DNA of 64,000 nt from Luteimonas sp. MC1750 (GCF_016615955.1 NZ_CP067113.1:1550001-1614000), one strand, 5' to 3'; counted from the stretch's first letter, positions 20,880 to 29,000 are shown. Translations and numbers: made by a program. The notes: generated from the sequence alone by a model not told the origin.

Positions 20880-22134
20880 GGGTCCGGTCCAGCATCAGGA
20901 GGGCGAGGATCATGGCCAGGAGCGGCAGGTTCTTCAGCACCGGACCGAAGGGATGGGCCCACTGCTCCGGCAGCCAGATGCTGATGATCAGCGTGTAGGC
21001 CGCCACCAGCAGCAGCTGGCCGGCGTAGGCCAGGGTGCGGAATCGGCGCACGAGCATGCCGATGCCCAGCGCCAGGTCGGCCAGCGCTCCGGCCCACAGG
21101 GCCGCCACTGCCACCGCGCCGTGCAGCCCGACCTGGGCCAGCATCGCCAGGCTGTCGGCGCGCGGATAGACCCACAGCGAAACCACCGCCGTGGCCAGCC
21201 ACATCGCCGCCAGCGCCACGCGCATCGCGGGGATCGTCCACCCCAAGATCGCGCGGTTCGCCATGGCGCTGCCCTGGGCTGGCGGCACGAAGGAATCAGG
21301 ATCGCGAGGGGTGCGCCCGAGCCAGTGATGGAACGGCGCAGGATCGGCGGTGTTACCTGCCTCCAGCATCGACATCGCGTCGGCGTCGAACGGGGCGGGC
21401 CCCAGACGCGGTGCAAGCGCGGCCAACCGGCGCAGCGGGGCCATGGGCATATGCAGGAATGTCCCGCCGGTGCGCATCGCGCGCTTGAACACCTGCAGGT
21501 AGTCGCGCAGCGGAAGTGGGCGGGGACCTACCGCATCCAACATCACGGGCACCTGGTCGCGTTCGACGATGGCGACCAGCGCCCCCAGCAGGTCATCCAG
21601 GTGCAGCGGCTGGACGAGCTGGTTGCCGGCGCCCGGGAGTGGCGTCACCGGCAGGCTGGCCAGCTGTGCGAACCAGCGCGTACTGGTGCCCTCCGGGGCG
21701 AACACCAGCGAAGGACGCACCACCGCGGTCTCCACGCCTTGGGTCGACAGCAGCAGGGCGTCCATCTTCCCCTTGCTGGCGAAATAGGGCAGGGCCGATC
21801 CCGCATCGGCACCCAGGGCCGACAGCTGGATCCAGCGACGGACTCCGGCAGCCCGGGCCGCCTCGAGCAGGACGCGTGGACCGTTCACGTGGACTGCATC
21901 GAAGCCCTGCTGTCCTGACTCGAGGAAGATGCCGACGGTGTTCACCACCACGTCGACGCCGCGCAGCGCTTCGAGCAGGGCGGTTTCGCCGGGCAGGGCG
22001 GTGAGGTCCAGCGCGATTGCACCCAGGCCGTCCCGCGCGCGGCCACTGCGCGTCGCCAGGAGGACGCCATGACCCCGCAGCGCAAGTTGCCCAGCCAGGG
22101 CGCCGCCAACCAGGCCACCACCCAGCACCAGCAC
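20860..22134 (-). CDS. NAD(P)-binding SDR fused to a DoxX-like membrane domain
   Basis: A 424-residue fusion. The N-terminal part (about 1-290) is an atypical short-chain dehydrogenase of the NmrA/complex I 39-kDa type, with VLVLGGGLVGGALAGQLALRGH as the dinucleotide motif, then VVNTVGIF and a YFASKGKMD segment. The C-terminal part (about 300-424) has four membrane helices of DoxX type (ALADLALGIGMLVRRFRTLAYAGQLLLVAAYTLII). The start used is a GTG at 22134 just before the glycine motif; the longer open frame upstream has no family similarity. The function is unknown, but a membrane-tethered redox or quinone role is plausible. Confidence 0.8.
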   Translation of the reverse strand: MLVLGGGLVGGALAGQLALRGHGVLLATRSGRARDGLGAIALDLTALPGETALLEALRGVDVVVNTVGIFLESGQQGFDAVHVNGPRVLLEAARAAGVRRWIQLSALGADAGSALPYFASKGKMDALLLSTQGVETAVVRPSLVFAPEGTSTRWFAQLASLPVTPLPGAGNQLVQPLHLDDLLGALVAIVERDQVPVMLDAVGPRPLPLRDYLQVFKRAMRTGGTFLHMPMAPLRRLAALAPRLGPAPFDADAMSMLEAGNTADPAPFHHWLGRTPRDPDSFVPPAQGSAMANRAILGWTIPAMRVALAAMWLATAVVSLWVYPRADSLAMLAQVGLHGAVAVAALWAGALADLALGIGMLVRRFRTLAYAGQLLLVAAYTLIISIWLPEQWAHPFGPVLKNLPLLAMILALLMLDRTHGPDPR

Positions 22135-22161
22135 CCGGAGCCCGCCCGCTTCGCGCGACGC

Positions 22162-22755
22162 ATGCTGGCCTCGGGCAGCCTGGCCAGCCTGCTGTCCACC
22201 GTGGCCGTGTCGGTCTTCAGCCGGCGGCGCAGCGGACACGCCGCCGCCGGCACCAACGCGGCCAGCCAGTGGTTCTGGTATCCGCGTGCCCGCCATGTCG
22301 ACGAGCCCTCGCTGCGCTACACCGTGGCCGGCTACGGCGTACATCACGCCAGTTCGCTGCTGTGGGGCGGCGTGTACGAAAGCCTGCAGCCGCGCCGCGC
22401 CGGACCCCGCGGCCGTGCGCTGCGCGCGGCGGCCGTGGCCCTGGGGGCGTACGTCGTCGACTATCACGTCGTCTCCCGGCGGCTCAGCCCTGGCTTCGAG
22501 CACCGGATCGGGCCCGCCGGCATGCTGGCGGCATACGGCATGTTCGGACTGGGGCTGTTCATTGCAGGCTCCGTTGGAGCGCACAGCGGATCACGTCGGG
22601 CGTGCAGTGGCCGTGGCGGTGGTGGGGCGATGGGAGAGAGGGACGCGGGAACCATCAGCTTCGAGGACCTTCAGAGCGTCGAGCTGCGCGTTGGCCGGGA
22701 GGTCGCGCTCTGCGTGCCGGATCGCGCAGTGCCACCTCGCACGAGGCTGCCGTAG
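22162..22755 (+). CDS. Unrecognised membrane protein
   Basis: A 197-residue protein that I do not recognise. Hydrophobic segments lie at about residues 1-20 (MLASGSLASLLSTVAVSVFS), 65-80, 95-115 (AVALGAYVVDYHVVS) and 130-150 (MLAAYGMFGLGLFIAG). The last roughly 45 residues are Gly/Arg-rich and look unconserved. ATG at 22162 is chosen because an earlier ATG (22069) would run across the start of the divergent SDR gene. The stop TAG at 22753 is directly followed by the ATG of the GFA gene, so the two may be coupled. Confidence 0.55.
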   Translation: MLASGSLASLLSTVAVSVFSRRRSGHAAAGTNAASQWFWYPRARHVDEPSLRYTVAGYGVHHASSLLWGGVYESLQPRRAGPRGRALRAAAVALGAYVVDYHVVSRRLSPGFEHRIGPAGMLAAYGMFGLGLFIAGSVGAHSGSRRACSGRGGGGAMGERDAGTISFEDLQSVELRVGREVALCVPDRAVPPRTRLP

Positions 22756-23139
22756 ATGAGTGGGGAACCGTTAACACCATCGCTTGAAGGCTCCTGTCAC
22801 TGCGGCGCAGTTCGACTCACCCTCCCATTCGCGCCGAGCGAGGCCACGAGCTGCAACTGCTCGCTCTGTCGTCGATCAGGAGTCATATGCGCCTATTACG
22901 AGCTGGGCACGGTGTCCATTCAAGGCCATCCAGAGAACACGGATGACTATGTCTGGGGTGACCGGACCATGAGGAACGTGCGGTGCAAGGTGTGCGGCGT
23001 ATTCACTCACTGGGAGCCAGTTGACGCCACGCCTGGCGCCCGACATGGGGTCAACCTGCGCAACTTCGAGCCGACAGTCCTTGCGTCAGTGGCCGTAAGG
23101 CGCTTCGATGGTGCAGATACGTGGAAATTCCTCGATTGA
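22756..23139 (+). CDS. GFA-family protein (glutathione-dependent formaldehyde-activating type)
   Basis: A 127-residue zinc protein of the GFA/CENP-V fold. Cysteine motifs are complete: CHCGAVRL, CNCSLCRRSG and CKVCGVF. The founding member speeds the reaction of formaldehyde with glutathione, but most family members have other or unknown substrates, so the function is open. Codon use is visibly less GC-rich than in the neighbours, which suggests later acquisition. It begins directly after the stop of the preceding membrane gene. Confidence 0.9.
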   Translation: MSGEPLTPSLEGSCHCGAVRLTLPFAPSEATSCNCSLCRRSGVICAYYELGTVSIQGHPENTDDYVWGDRTMRNVRCKVCGVFTHWEPVDATPGARHGVNLRNFEPTVLASVAVRRFDGADTWKFLD

Positions 23140-23250
23140 ACAATCTCAGCGCAGTGCCGCCTTGCAGGCCAACGCATGCGATGTGCGAAACGTTCGTCGC
23201 TGAGTGCTTCACGACGGTTTGGTTCCAGCTCTAGACCCTCGAAACGCCGC

Positions 23251-23361
23251 ACTGGCGCCCGCTACGCGGTCGCCGAGGCGACGCTGCGTGACGGCGACGG
23301 CCACCTCTGTGAGACGGCCACGTCGACGCTGCAGGTGTTCAACATCAAACAACCCACATGA
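23251..23361 (+). pseudogene. Remnant of a PaaI-type (hotdog) thioesterase C-terminus
   Basis: Thirty-six codons ending in TGA read like the last strand pair of a PaaI-family acyl-CoA thioesterase (YAVAEATLRDGDGHLC, then ETATSTLQVF). No start, no catalytic region and no frame continuation were found upstream, where the DNA up to 23140 looks non-coding. It ends nine bases before the MDR dehydrogenase. This is judged from sequence resemblance only. Confidence 0.5.
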
Positions 23362-23370
23362 GGGCCCGAG

Positions 23371-24498
23371 ATGGATAAAGAGATGAGTGGACTGGAATTG
23401 CGAGCGCTGGCGACATCCGGCGGACAGCTCCGCCTGAGCCTGGAGACTGTCACCCTCGATAAGCCCGGCCCGGAGGAACTGGTGGTGCGGGTCGAGGCCA
23501 CGCCCATCAATCCGTCGGACCTCGGGCTTCTGCTCGGGCCTGCCGAAGTATCGACCGTCCGCGCCGAAGGCACGCCGGAGCGACCGGTCCTGGTCGCCGA
23601 GATTCCGCAGCAGCGCCTCGCGGCCATCCGCGCCCGGCTGGATCGGTCGCTGCCGGTCGGGAACGAAGGCGCAGGCACCGTCGTCAAGGCGGGCCGCGAT
23701 GTGCAGCACTTCCTCGGGAAAAAGGTCGGCATGCTGGGCGGCGGAATGTACACGCAGCTGCGCAAACTGCGGGCGCAGGACTGCATCCTGCTGCCCGATG
23801 ACGTGGATGTGGCGGAAGGAGCGTCGATGTTCGTCAATCCGCTGACTGCGCTTGGCTTCACCGAGACGATGAAGGCCGAAGGGCACAAGGCCATCGTGCA
23901 CACCGCCGCCGCTTCGAACCTGGGCCAGATGCTCAACAGGATCTGCCTTGCGGACGGAATCGGGCTCGTCAACATCGTGCGCAGCAGCGCGCAGGCGGCG
24001 ATTCTCCGCGGGATCGGCGCTCGCCACATCGTGGACAGCACGTCGCCCGGCTTCCAGGCCGAGCTGACGGAAGCGATCGCTGAAACGGGCGCCACGATCG
24101 GCTTCGACGCCATTGGTGGCGGAAAGCTGGCCGGCCAGATCCTCCAGGCGATGGAGACAGCCGCCAGCCGCAGCGGCGCTACCTACAGCCCTTACGGATC
24201 GGACGTGCCCAAGCAGGTCTATATCTACGGTGCCCTGGACACGGGACCGACCATGATCAATCGGACGTTCGGCTTTGCCTGGAACGTTGGCGGATGGCTG
24301 CTTTCCCCGTTCCTGCAGAACGCGGGCAGGGAAGTCGTGGGGCGGATGCGTCAACGCGTCGTGAACGAGCTCAGGACGACGTTCGCCAGCCACTATACGA
24401 AGACCATCAGCCTCGCCGATGCACTTCAGCCGGACATCCTGGCCGCTTACGAACGGAAGTCGACTGGCGAGAAGTATCTGATCGACCCGTCACTGTGA
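23371..24498 (+). CDS. Zinc-free MDR-type oxidoreductase (quinone reductase-like)
   Basis: A 375-residue medium-chain dehydrogenase/reductase. It has the GroES-like N-terminal fold (VEATPINPSDLGLL; LPVGNEGAGTVVKAG), a Rossmann half (HTAAASNLGQMLNRI, then IGFDAIGGGKLAGQI) and the C-terminal catalytic domain. The usual zinc cysteines are absent, which fits NADPH:quinone reductases and enoyl reductases. The extended C-terminus (KTISLADALQPDILAAYERKSTGEKYLI) occurs in a subgroup of unknown substrate. Its codon use is less GC-rich than that of the core genes, like the GFA gene next to it. Confidence 0.85.
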   Translation: MDKEMSGLELRALATSGGQLRLSLETVTLDKPGPEELVVRVEATPINPSDLGLLLGPAEVSTVRAEGTPERPVLVAEIPQQRLAAIRARLDRSLPVGNEGAGTVVKAGRDVQHFLGKKVGMLGGGMYTQLRKLRAQDCILLPDDVDVAEGASMFVNPLTALGFTETMKAEGHKAIVHTAAASNLGQMLNRICLADGIGLVNIVRSSAQAAILRGIGARHIVDSTSPGFQAELTEAIAETGATIGFDAIGGGKLAGQILQAMETAASRSGATYSPYGSDVPKQVYIYGALDTGPTMINRTFGFAWNVGGWLLSPFLQNAGREVVGRMRQRVVNELRTTFASHYTKTISLADALQPDILAAYERKSTGEKYLIDPSL

Positions 24499-24591
24499 CC
24501 ATGCCGCCCATCATCGGCGCGGCGATGCGGCGCATGACCTCCGAGCCGCGGCAATGAGAAGACGCGGCGGGACTGACCCACGGCTCGACTG

Positions 24592-25026
24592 ATGTCGGAT
24601 CTAGCTGTCCATGCCGCGCTGTTTTTCGTCGCGTTCGGGGCCGCGACGCTGCTGCCGCTCCAGTCGGAGGCCCTCCTCACCGGACTGTTGATGGCGGATT
24701 ACGCGCCAGCGTTGCTGATCGCCACTGCGGGCGTCGGCAACGTGCTGGGCTCCACCGTGAACTGGGGCATCGGGCGCCAGGTGGAGCGCTTCAGGCATCG
24801 GCGCTGGTTTCCGGCGAACGAGACCCAGCTCGACCGGGCGCGGGGCTGGTACCGGCGTTACGGGAAATGGTCGCTGCTCCTCAGCTGGGTGCCGGTGGTG
24901 GGTGATCCACTGACGGTCGTCGCTGGTGTCATGCGCGAGCCCCTGCCAAACTTCCTGGTGCTGGTCACGATCGCCAAGGTGGGGCGGTACATCGCATTGG
25001 CGGTGGTTGTCCTTGGTGCGCGGTGA
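24592..25026 (+). CDS. YqaA family membrane protein (DedA/SNARE-associated fold)
   Basis: A 144-residue inner-membrane protein with about four helices of the VTT/DedA type. The YqaA signature is clear: LPLQSEALLTGLL, NVLGSTVNWGIGR, and RYGKWSLLLSWVPVVGDPLTVVAGVMR. DedA-like proteins are linked to lipid flipping and membrane homeostasis; YqaA itself is not characterised in detail. It appears to be a single-gene unit. Confidence 0.88.
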   Translation: MSDLAVHAALFFVAFGAATLLPLQSEALLTGLLMADYAPALLIATAGVGNVLGSTVNWGIGRQVERFRHRRWFPANETQLDRARGWYRRYGKWSLLLSWVPVVGDPLTVVAGVMREPLPNFLVLVTIAKVGRYIALAVVVLGAR

Positions 25027-25157
25027 CCGCTCAGGCTCCCGGAACCGGGTTCGCGACCAGGCCAAGCTCTTGATTTTCCGCGGCTAGGTCATTCGCCTTA
25101 TGGCCCCGGCGCGGGGCCGGGCCGAGACTTCGGACACCGCCCCCCGAGGAATCGCTC

Positions 25158-25892
25158 ATGCGCGCGACACTGGTCTACGACCTTCCCACCCGTCTTTTCC
25201 ACGTGCTGTTCGCCGGCTTCTTCATCGCGGCGTTCGCCATTTCAAACCTGGTCGACGACGACTCGGCCCGCTTCCCGCTGCACATGCTGGCCGGACTTGG
25301 CATGGTGTCCGTGATCGTCCTGCGGCTGGCCTGGTCCCTGGTGGGTACCCGTCATGCGCGACTCGGCGACCTGGCCTTGAACCCGGCGCAGCTGATCGCC
25401 TACTTCAAGGACATGTTCACTTCGGGCGGCCGGCGTTGGGTCGGCCACAACCCGGCTTCAAGCTTGGCGGCGGTGGCGATGGTGGGGCTGGGCCTCGGCT
25501 TGGGTGCAACCGGCTACCTCATGGCCACCGGCGCGGGAGGCGACTCGCTGAAGGACGCGCACGAACTGATGGCCAATGCGTTCCTGGCCGTCGCGCTGCT
25601 GCATGTCGGCGGCGTGCTGGCGCATGTGCTGCGGCACCGCGACCACCTGGCAACCAGCATGGTCACCGGCCGGAAGCAGGCTTTGCCCGTCGATGAGGAA
25701 TCGGTGCGCCCCGCCCCTGTCGCCGGCCTCGTCTTCGTCGTCCTGACCGGCCTGTCCATGGGCTACCTGCTGCAGCACTATGATGCGCAGGCGCGCACCC
25801 TGGACCTGTTCGGGACCACCATGCAGTTGGGCGAGCACGAGGACGACCATGAGTCCGGCGACACCGACGGCGACCGACGCCACCGTGACTGA
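25158..25892 (+). CDS. Cytochrome b561 / b6-type membrane haem protein
   Basis: A 244-residue four-helix cytochrome b of the CybB / hydrogenase-cytochrome b group. It begins YDLPTRLFHVLFAGFF with the first haem His. Further His residues lie in helix 2 (PLHMLAGLGMVSVIVLRL), helix 3 and helix 4 (ALLHVGGVLAHVLRHRDH), giving two possible haem sites. The C-terminus ends in an acidic/His tail (GEHEDDHESGDTDGD). Such proteins usually shuttle electrons from quinol to a periplasmic partner; none is adjacent. It overlaps the start of a membrane-bound LuxR regulator by 44 bases, which suggests joint expression. Confidence 0.85.
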   Translation: MRATLVYDLPTRLFHVLFAGFFIAAFAISNLVDDDSARFPLHMLAGLGMVSVIVLRLAWSLVGTRHARLGDLALNPAQLIAYFKDMFTSGGRRWVGHNPASSLAAVAMVGLGLGLGATGYLMATGAGGDSLKDAHELMANAFLAVALLHVGGVLAHVLRHRDHLATSMVTGRKQALPVDEESVRPAPVAGLVFVVLTGLSMGYLLQHYDAQARTLDLFGTTMQLGEHEDDHESGDTDGDRRHRD

Positions 25893-26508
25893 CAAGCCCG
25901 ACACCCAGCCGGGGGCCAGGACCAGGGAAGATGGGCGGGCAGGTTCGAGTGGCGGTGCGCTGCATGCAAGCGAGCGCACCGTCATCGCGGGCGTACTCGC
26001 CCTGATCACATTGCTGGCGACCCTCGATCTGGTCGTGGATCTGCGCGAAGGCGTGACGCTGTGGCACGTCGTGGCCGAGGCGACGGTGGCGGTCGCGGCG
26101 TGCTTCGGCGCGTTCCACCTCTTGCGCAGCGCGTGGCTGCTGCGAAGACGCCTGGATGCGCAACGCCGTGATTTCTCGGCCTTCCGGCAACGGGCGGAAG
26201 CATGGCGCACGGGGTCGAAGAAGTACGTCGACGGATTGTCGCGCTCGATCAGCCTGCAACTGGACCAGTGGCAACTGACCCCGGCGGAAAAGGAAGTCGC
26301 CTTCCTGCTGCTCAAGGGCCTGAGCCTCAAGGAAATTGCATCTGCACGCCACACGACCGAGAAGACCGCGCGGGTGCAGTCCAGCGCGGTCTACGCGAAG
26401 TCCGGGCTCGCCGGCCGCTCGGAGATGTCGGCATTTTTCCTTGAGGATCTGCTTCCGCCGGATGCCGCTGCAGCAAGCGATGGACAAGGTGGCTCGCAAG
26501 CGACCTGA
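25849..26508 (+). CDS. Membrane-anchored LuxR-type regulator
   Basis: A 219-residue protein. Two hydrophobic helices (about residues 45-65 and 75-95) are followed by an Arg-rich coil-like linker (about 97-140) and a LuxR/GerE helix-turn-helix near 150-210 (LTPAEKEVAFLLLKGLSLKEIASARH, with the EKTARVQSSAVYAKSGLAGRSE recognition part). There is no receiver or autoinducer domain, so it would act from the membrane. ATG at 25849 is the first start that avoids a long run through the cytochrome gene. The overlap with the cytochrome b gene suggests it senses or controls membrane redox state (inference). Confidence 0.8.
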   Translation: MSPATPTATDATVTDKPDTQPGARTREDGRAGSSGGALHASERTVIAGVLALITLLATLDLVVDLREGVTLWHVVAEATVAVAACFGAFHLLRSAWLLRRRLDAQRRDFSAFRQRAEAWRTGSKKYVDGLSRSISLQLDQWQLTPAEKEVAFLLLKGLSLKEIASARHTTEKTARVQSSAVYAKSGLAGRSEMSAFFLEDLLPPDAAAASDGQGGSQAT

Positions 26509-26548
26509 GCGGGGGAGGGCGGGCCGGCACCGGGGATGGCGAGGTGCT

Positions 26549-26974
26549 TCAAGGGCGCGCCTGCTGCGTAGTGGCCCAACGCACGATGTCCGCCGCCTGC
26601 GTCGCACCGGACGTACGCGCGATCTCGCGGCCGCCCTGGAACAGCGCCAGCGTGGGAATGCTGCGGATGCCGAAGCGCGTGCCCAGCGCGGGTTCGGCTT
26701 CGGTATCGAGCTTGCCCAGGCGCATCCGTGGTTCCAGCTGCGCGGCGGCGGCCTCGAAGTGCGGCGCCATCATCCGGCACGGCCCGCACCAGGGTGCCCA
26801 GAAATCCACCAGCAGCGGCAGGTCCGAGCGCCGTGGCGTGCAGGTCGAAGTTGCCCGCATCGAGCAACAGAGGCCCGGCGGTGAACAGCGGAGCGCCGCA
26901 GCGGCCGCAGTTCGGCTTGTCGGCCACGCGCCGGTCTCGAAGCGGCTGACGCGGAAGGGGCTGTGGATGCTCAA
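26549..26974 (-). CDS. trxC: Thioredoxin TrxC with an out-of-frame N-terminal zinc ribbon
   Basis: The C-terminal roughly 100 residues form an intact thioredoxin domain (LPLLVDFWAPWCGPCRMM with the CGPC redox site; FGIRSIPTLALFQGG). A TTG at 26974 with GGAGG upstream gives 141 residues, close to the 139-145 of TrxC. In TrxC the N-terminus is a zinc ribbon. Here the matching sequence (VADKPNCGRCGAPLF and LLLDAGNFDLHAT) lies in another frame between about 26930 and 26832. One extra base near 26831 restores the frame. The first CxxC pair is not seen in any frame. Two compensating indels are therefore likely, leaving a working thioredoxin with a scrambled ribbon, unless it is a sequencing error. 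Confidence 0.65.
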   Translation of the reverse strand: MSIHSPFRVSRFETGAWPTSRTAAAAALRCSPPGLCCSMRATSTCTPRRSDLPLLVDFWAPWCGPCRMMAPHFEAAAAQLEPRMRLGKLDTEAEPALGTRFGIRSIPTLALFQGGREIARTSGATQAADIVRWATTQQARP

Positions 26975-27103
26975 GGCGTGTAGGCCTCCGGTTGCAGCGG
27001 GTTGCTTGCGGGAAACATCTCGAGTCTTCTGAATGTGCGCGATGGGGATCAGCCGTGCAAATCGATGGTGACTCCCGGGCTCCAGCCCAGAAATGGAACT
27101 TCG

Positions 27104-27119
27104 CATAATGCACATTATG
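27104..27119. promoter_or_regulatory. AT-rich palindrome, possible operator
   Basis: CATAATG-CA-CATTATG, a perfect 7-base-pair inverted repeat with a two-base centre, in an otherwise very GC-rich genome. It lies about 130 bases upstream of trxC and 210 bases upstream of the porin. The protein that would bind it is not known. Confidence 0.45.
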
Positions 27120-27237
27120 TAATTCAGAGGCTGGTTGCCAGTGGCGTCGATGGCGGGATCTGGCGCTGTCGGTACCTGCCGTCCTCATGCTTATCCCCAC
27201 CATCCCCAACTGGACAGGATCACACCAGACCCCTGCG

Positions 27238-27251
27238 TTGACCTGCATCAA
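27238..27251 (+). promoter_or_regulatory. FNR/Anr-type box upstream of the porin gene
   Basis: TTGAC-CTGC-ATCAA, close to the consensus TTGAT-N4-ATCAA. It lies 74 bases before the porin ATG. A clear -10 hexamer at the expected place was not seen, so this copy is less certain than those at ccoN and azurin. Confidence 0.6.
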
Positions 27252-27325
27252 GGTATTCCCACCGGCACCTGAGGCACCGTAACCGCGTGAATCCCGCACT
27301 CCGCAACCGGTGACGGAGAGATCCG

Positions 27326-28498
27326 ATGCGCACTGTTCCCGGCATCCGCTTGACGCACACCCTGCGTGCCAACGCCATCCGCCTTCCTTTGGCAGCCGCC
27401 CTGATGGTGGTCGCCGCCGGCGTACAGGCCAGCGACGCGAGGCAGACCAGCGGCGACATCCGCTTCGGCTACGTCGCCTCTGAAACGCGCGCCCGCAGCG
27501 GCGCCACCACCGACGCGGACAGCGTCCGCGCACGGGCGCGCTTGCGCGTGGCTGGCGCGCTCGGCGGCGGCTGGCACGCCAGCGGCCGCGTGGCCGCGCG
27601 CCTGGACAGCGAACAGGACGACGAGGAGTTCTGGATGCGGACCTGGGCTCCCGGCCCCGCGGGGCTCGAGGACGGCCAGGCGACCATCGACGAGGCCTAC
27701 CTCGAATACCGGCCGGCGGAGTCGCCCTGGAGCCTGCGCCTCGGCCGCTTCCAGGCGGCATTCGGCCTCGACGACATCATGAAGAAGTCGCTGGACCAGA
27801 ACGACAGCACCAACTTCGACATCACCTGGACCGACGGCATCTGGTGGCAATGGCGCGGCAATGACTGGACCACGCACGTGATCGCGCGCCACAACGATCG
27901 CCGCGGTCCCACCGGGGCGCTGCGGCGACCGCTGGACTTCGCGGACGACAGTTCGCGTGCGGGTCTGTTCGTGGCGGTCGAATCGAAGACCGCCGTCGGT
28001 CCCCTGGTGCAGCGAATAGTCACGATGACCTGGCTGCCTTCGGCCCTGCGCACGAACGGCCTCGCCGACCCGGCGCTCGAGGACTACCTGGCGATGACCG
28101 CCAAGGCCACCGCAGAATGGCCGCTGGGCCAGGGCGGCACGAAGTTGCGGCTGGGTGGCGAGGTCGGCTGGGCGCCGGACACGCCGCGCCGGGAAGCGGT
28201 CAATTCCGGCACCGGTGCCGCCGATGCGCTGTCCTGGCAGGCCTCCCTCAGCCTGATGGACGTGCGGCCCGACCACGACGTCGGGATCGTCTACGGCCGG
28301 GTCGCCGATGGCTGGCTGCTGTCCAGCGACTTCCGGCCGAACGAGGAACTGCTCGAGGCGAGATGGGTCTGGCAGGCATCCAAGGCCTGGCAGTTCGACG
28401 CGCGTATCCGTCGACGCGAGGAGATCGACCTGCCGGCCAGCGCCGCCGGCCCTCGCCGGGACGACGACGTCTACCTGCGGGCGACGTGGAAGTTCTAG
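27326..28498 (+). CDS. Outer-membrane beta-barrel protein (porin-like)
   Basis: A 390-residue exported barrel. The signal peptide ends near residue 35 (VVAAGVQASDA). Many alternating strands follow (for example EAYLEYRPAESPWSLRLGRFQAAFG and FDITWTDGIWWQWRGNDW), and the last residue is Phe (LRATWKF), the usual barrel signal. I do not recognise a specific substrate family; it resembles phosphate-selective or anion porins in layout only. ATG at 27326 follows GGAGAG. It starts the low-oxygen block and has its own FNR-type box, so anaerobic expression is expected. Confidence 0.75.
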   Translation: MRTVPGIRLTHTLRANAIRLPLAAALMVVAAGVQASDARQTSGDIRFGYVASETRARSGATTDADSVRARARLRVAGALGGGWHASGRVAARLDSEQDDEEFWMRTWAPGPAGLEDGQATIDEAYLEYRPAESPWSLRLGRFQAAFGLDDIMKKSLDQNDSTNFDITWTDGIWWQWRGNDWTTHVIARHNDRRGPTGALRRPLDFADDSSRAGLFVAVESKTAVGPLVQRIVTMTWLPSALRTNGLADPALEDYLAMTAKATAEWPLGQGGTKLRLGGEVGWAPDTPRREAVNSGTGAADALSWQASLSLMDVRPDHDVGIVYGRVADGWLLSSDFRPNEELLEARWVWQASKAWQFDARIRRREEIDLPASAAGPRRDDDVYLRATWKF

Positions 28499-28562
28499 GC
28501 GACGAGGCAACAACCAGGCAGGCGAACCCCGGCGTCGGGATGCGCGTCCACGGCCAACCGCA

Positions 28563-29000
28563 TCAGCGGCAGGCTGCCCGGACCTCGTCGTCGAGCTTGC
28601 GCAGCAGGTCGAAGGTGCGCTTCAGACCGACGCGCTGCAGCGTCCGCTCCCGCCGCGCGCGGGCCGCTTCGCAGCGATCCGCGCCGGGACGTGAACCTGC
28701 CGTCGCACGACCGGTGCCACGCCTCGCGACTGTCCTTTGCACGCCCCTCCGCCCCTGGCGGTCCGTCTCCTGCCGACCGGCGGCCGCCGATGCCGCGGCA
28801 GGCATCGGTTCCGGGACCGCGTCATAGCGCGCGGCCAGCCGCTGGCCAGCCCCGCAGGCCTCACTGGTCAAGGTCACGTGTCCATCGCTACCCACGCACT
28901 TCTGCACCGTCTGCGCGGCAGCGGGAGCGCCGCAGCACATCAGGCAGAAAACCACCGCCAACACATCCCGGCCCGGCTTCCACCTCGAACGCGTTTCCAT
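28563..29000 (-). CDS. DUF4124 domain secreted protein
   Basis: A 145-residue exported protein. A signal peptide (about residues 1-30, VFCLMCCGAPAAAQ) leads into a short DUF4124 domain (QKCVGSDGHVTLTSEACGAGQ) with two Cys. The rest is an Arg/Ala-rich, probably helical region. DUF4124 proteins are common in this family and have no known function. ATG at 29000 follows GGAGG. It is convergent with the porin and divergent from hemN. Confidence 0.75.
   Translation of the reverse strand: METRSRWKPGRDVLAVVFCLMCCGAPAAAQTVQKCVGSDGHVTLTSEACGAGQRLAARYDAVPEPMPAAASAAAGRQETDRQGRRGVQRTVARRGTGRATAGSRPGADRCEAARARRERTLQRVGLKRTFDLLRKLDDEVRAACR

Larger units (their letters stand above)
26975..27325. other. 351-base intergenic region between trxC and porin
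   Basis: No protein-coding gene was found. It is AT-richer than its surroundings and holds a palindrome at 27104-27119 and an FNR-type box at 27238-27251, both listed separately. Two divergent genes flank it, so it should carry promoters in both directions. Confidence 0.7.

Noticed and set aside
25070..25085. TTGATTTTCCGCGG upstream of the cytochrome b561 gene as an FNR box
   Set aside because: Only the left half fits; the right half lacks ATCAA or GTCAA.
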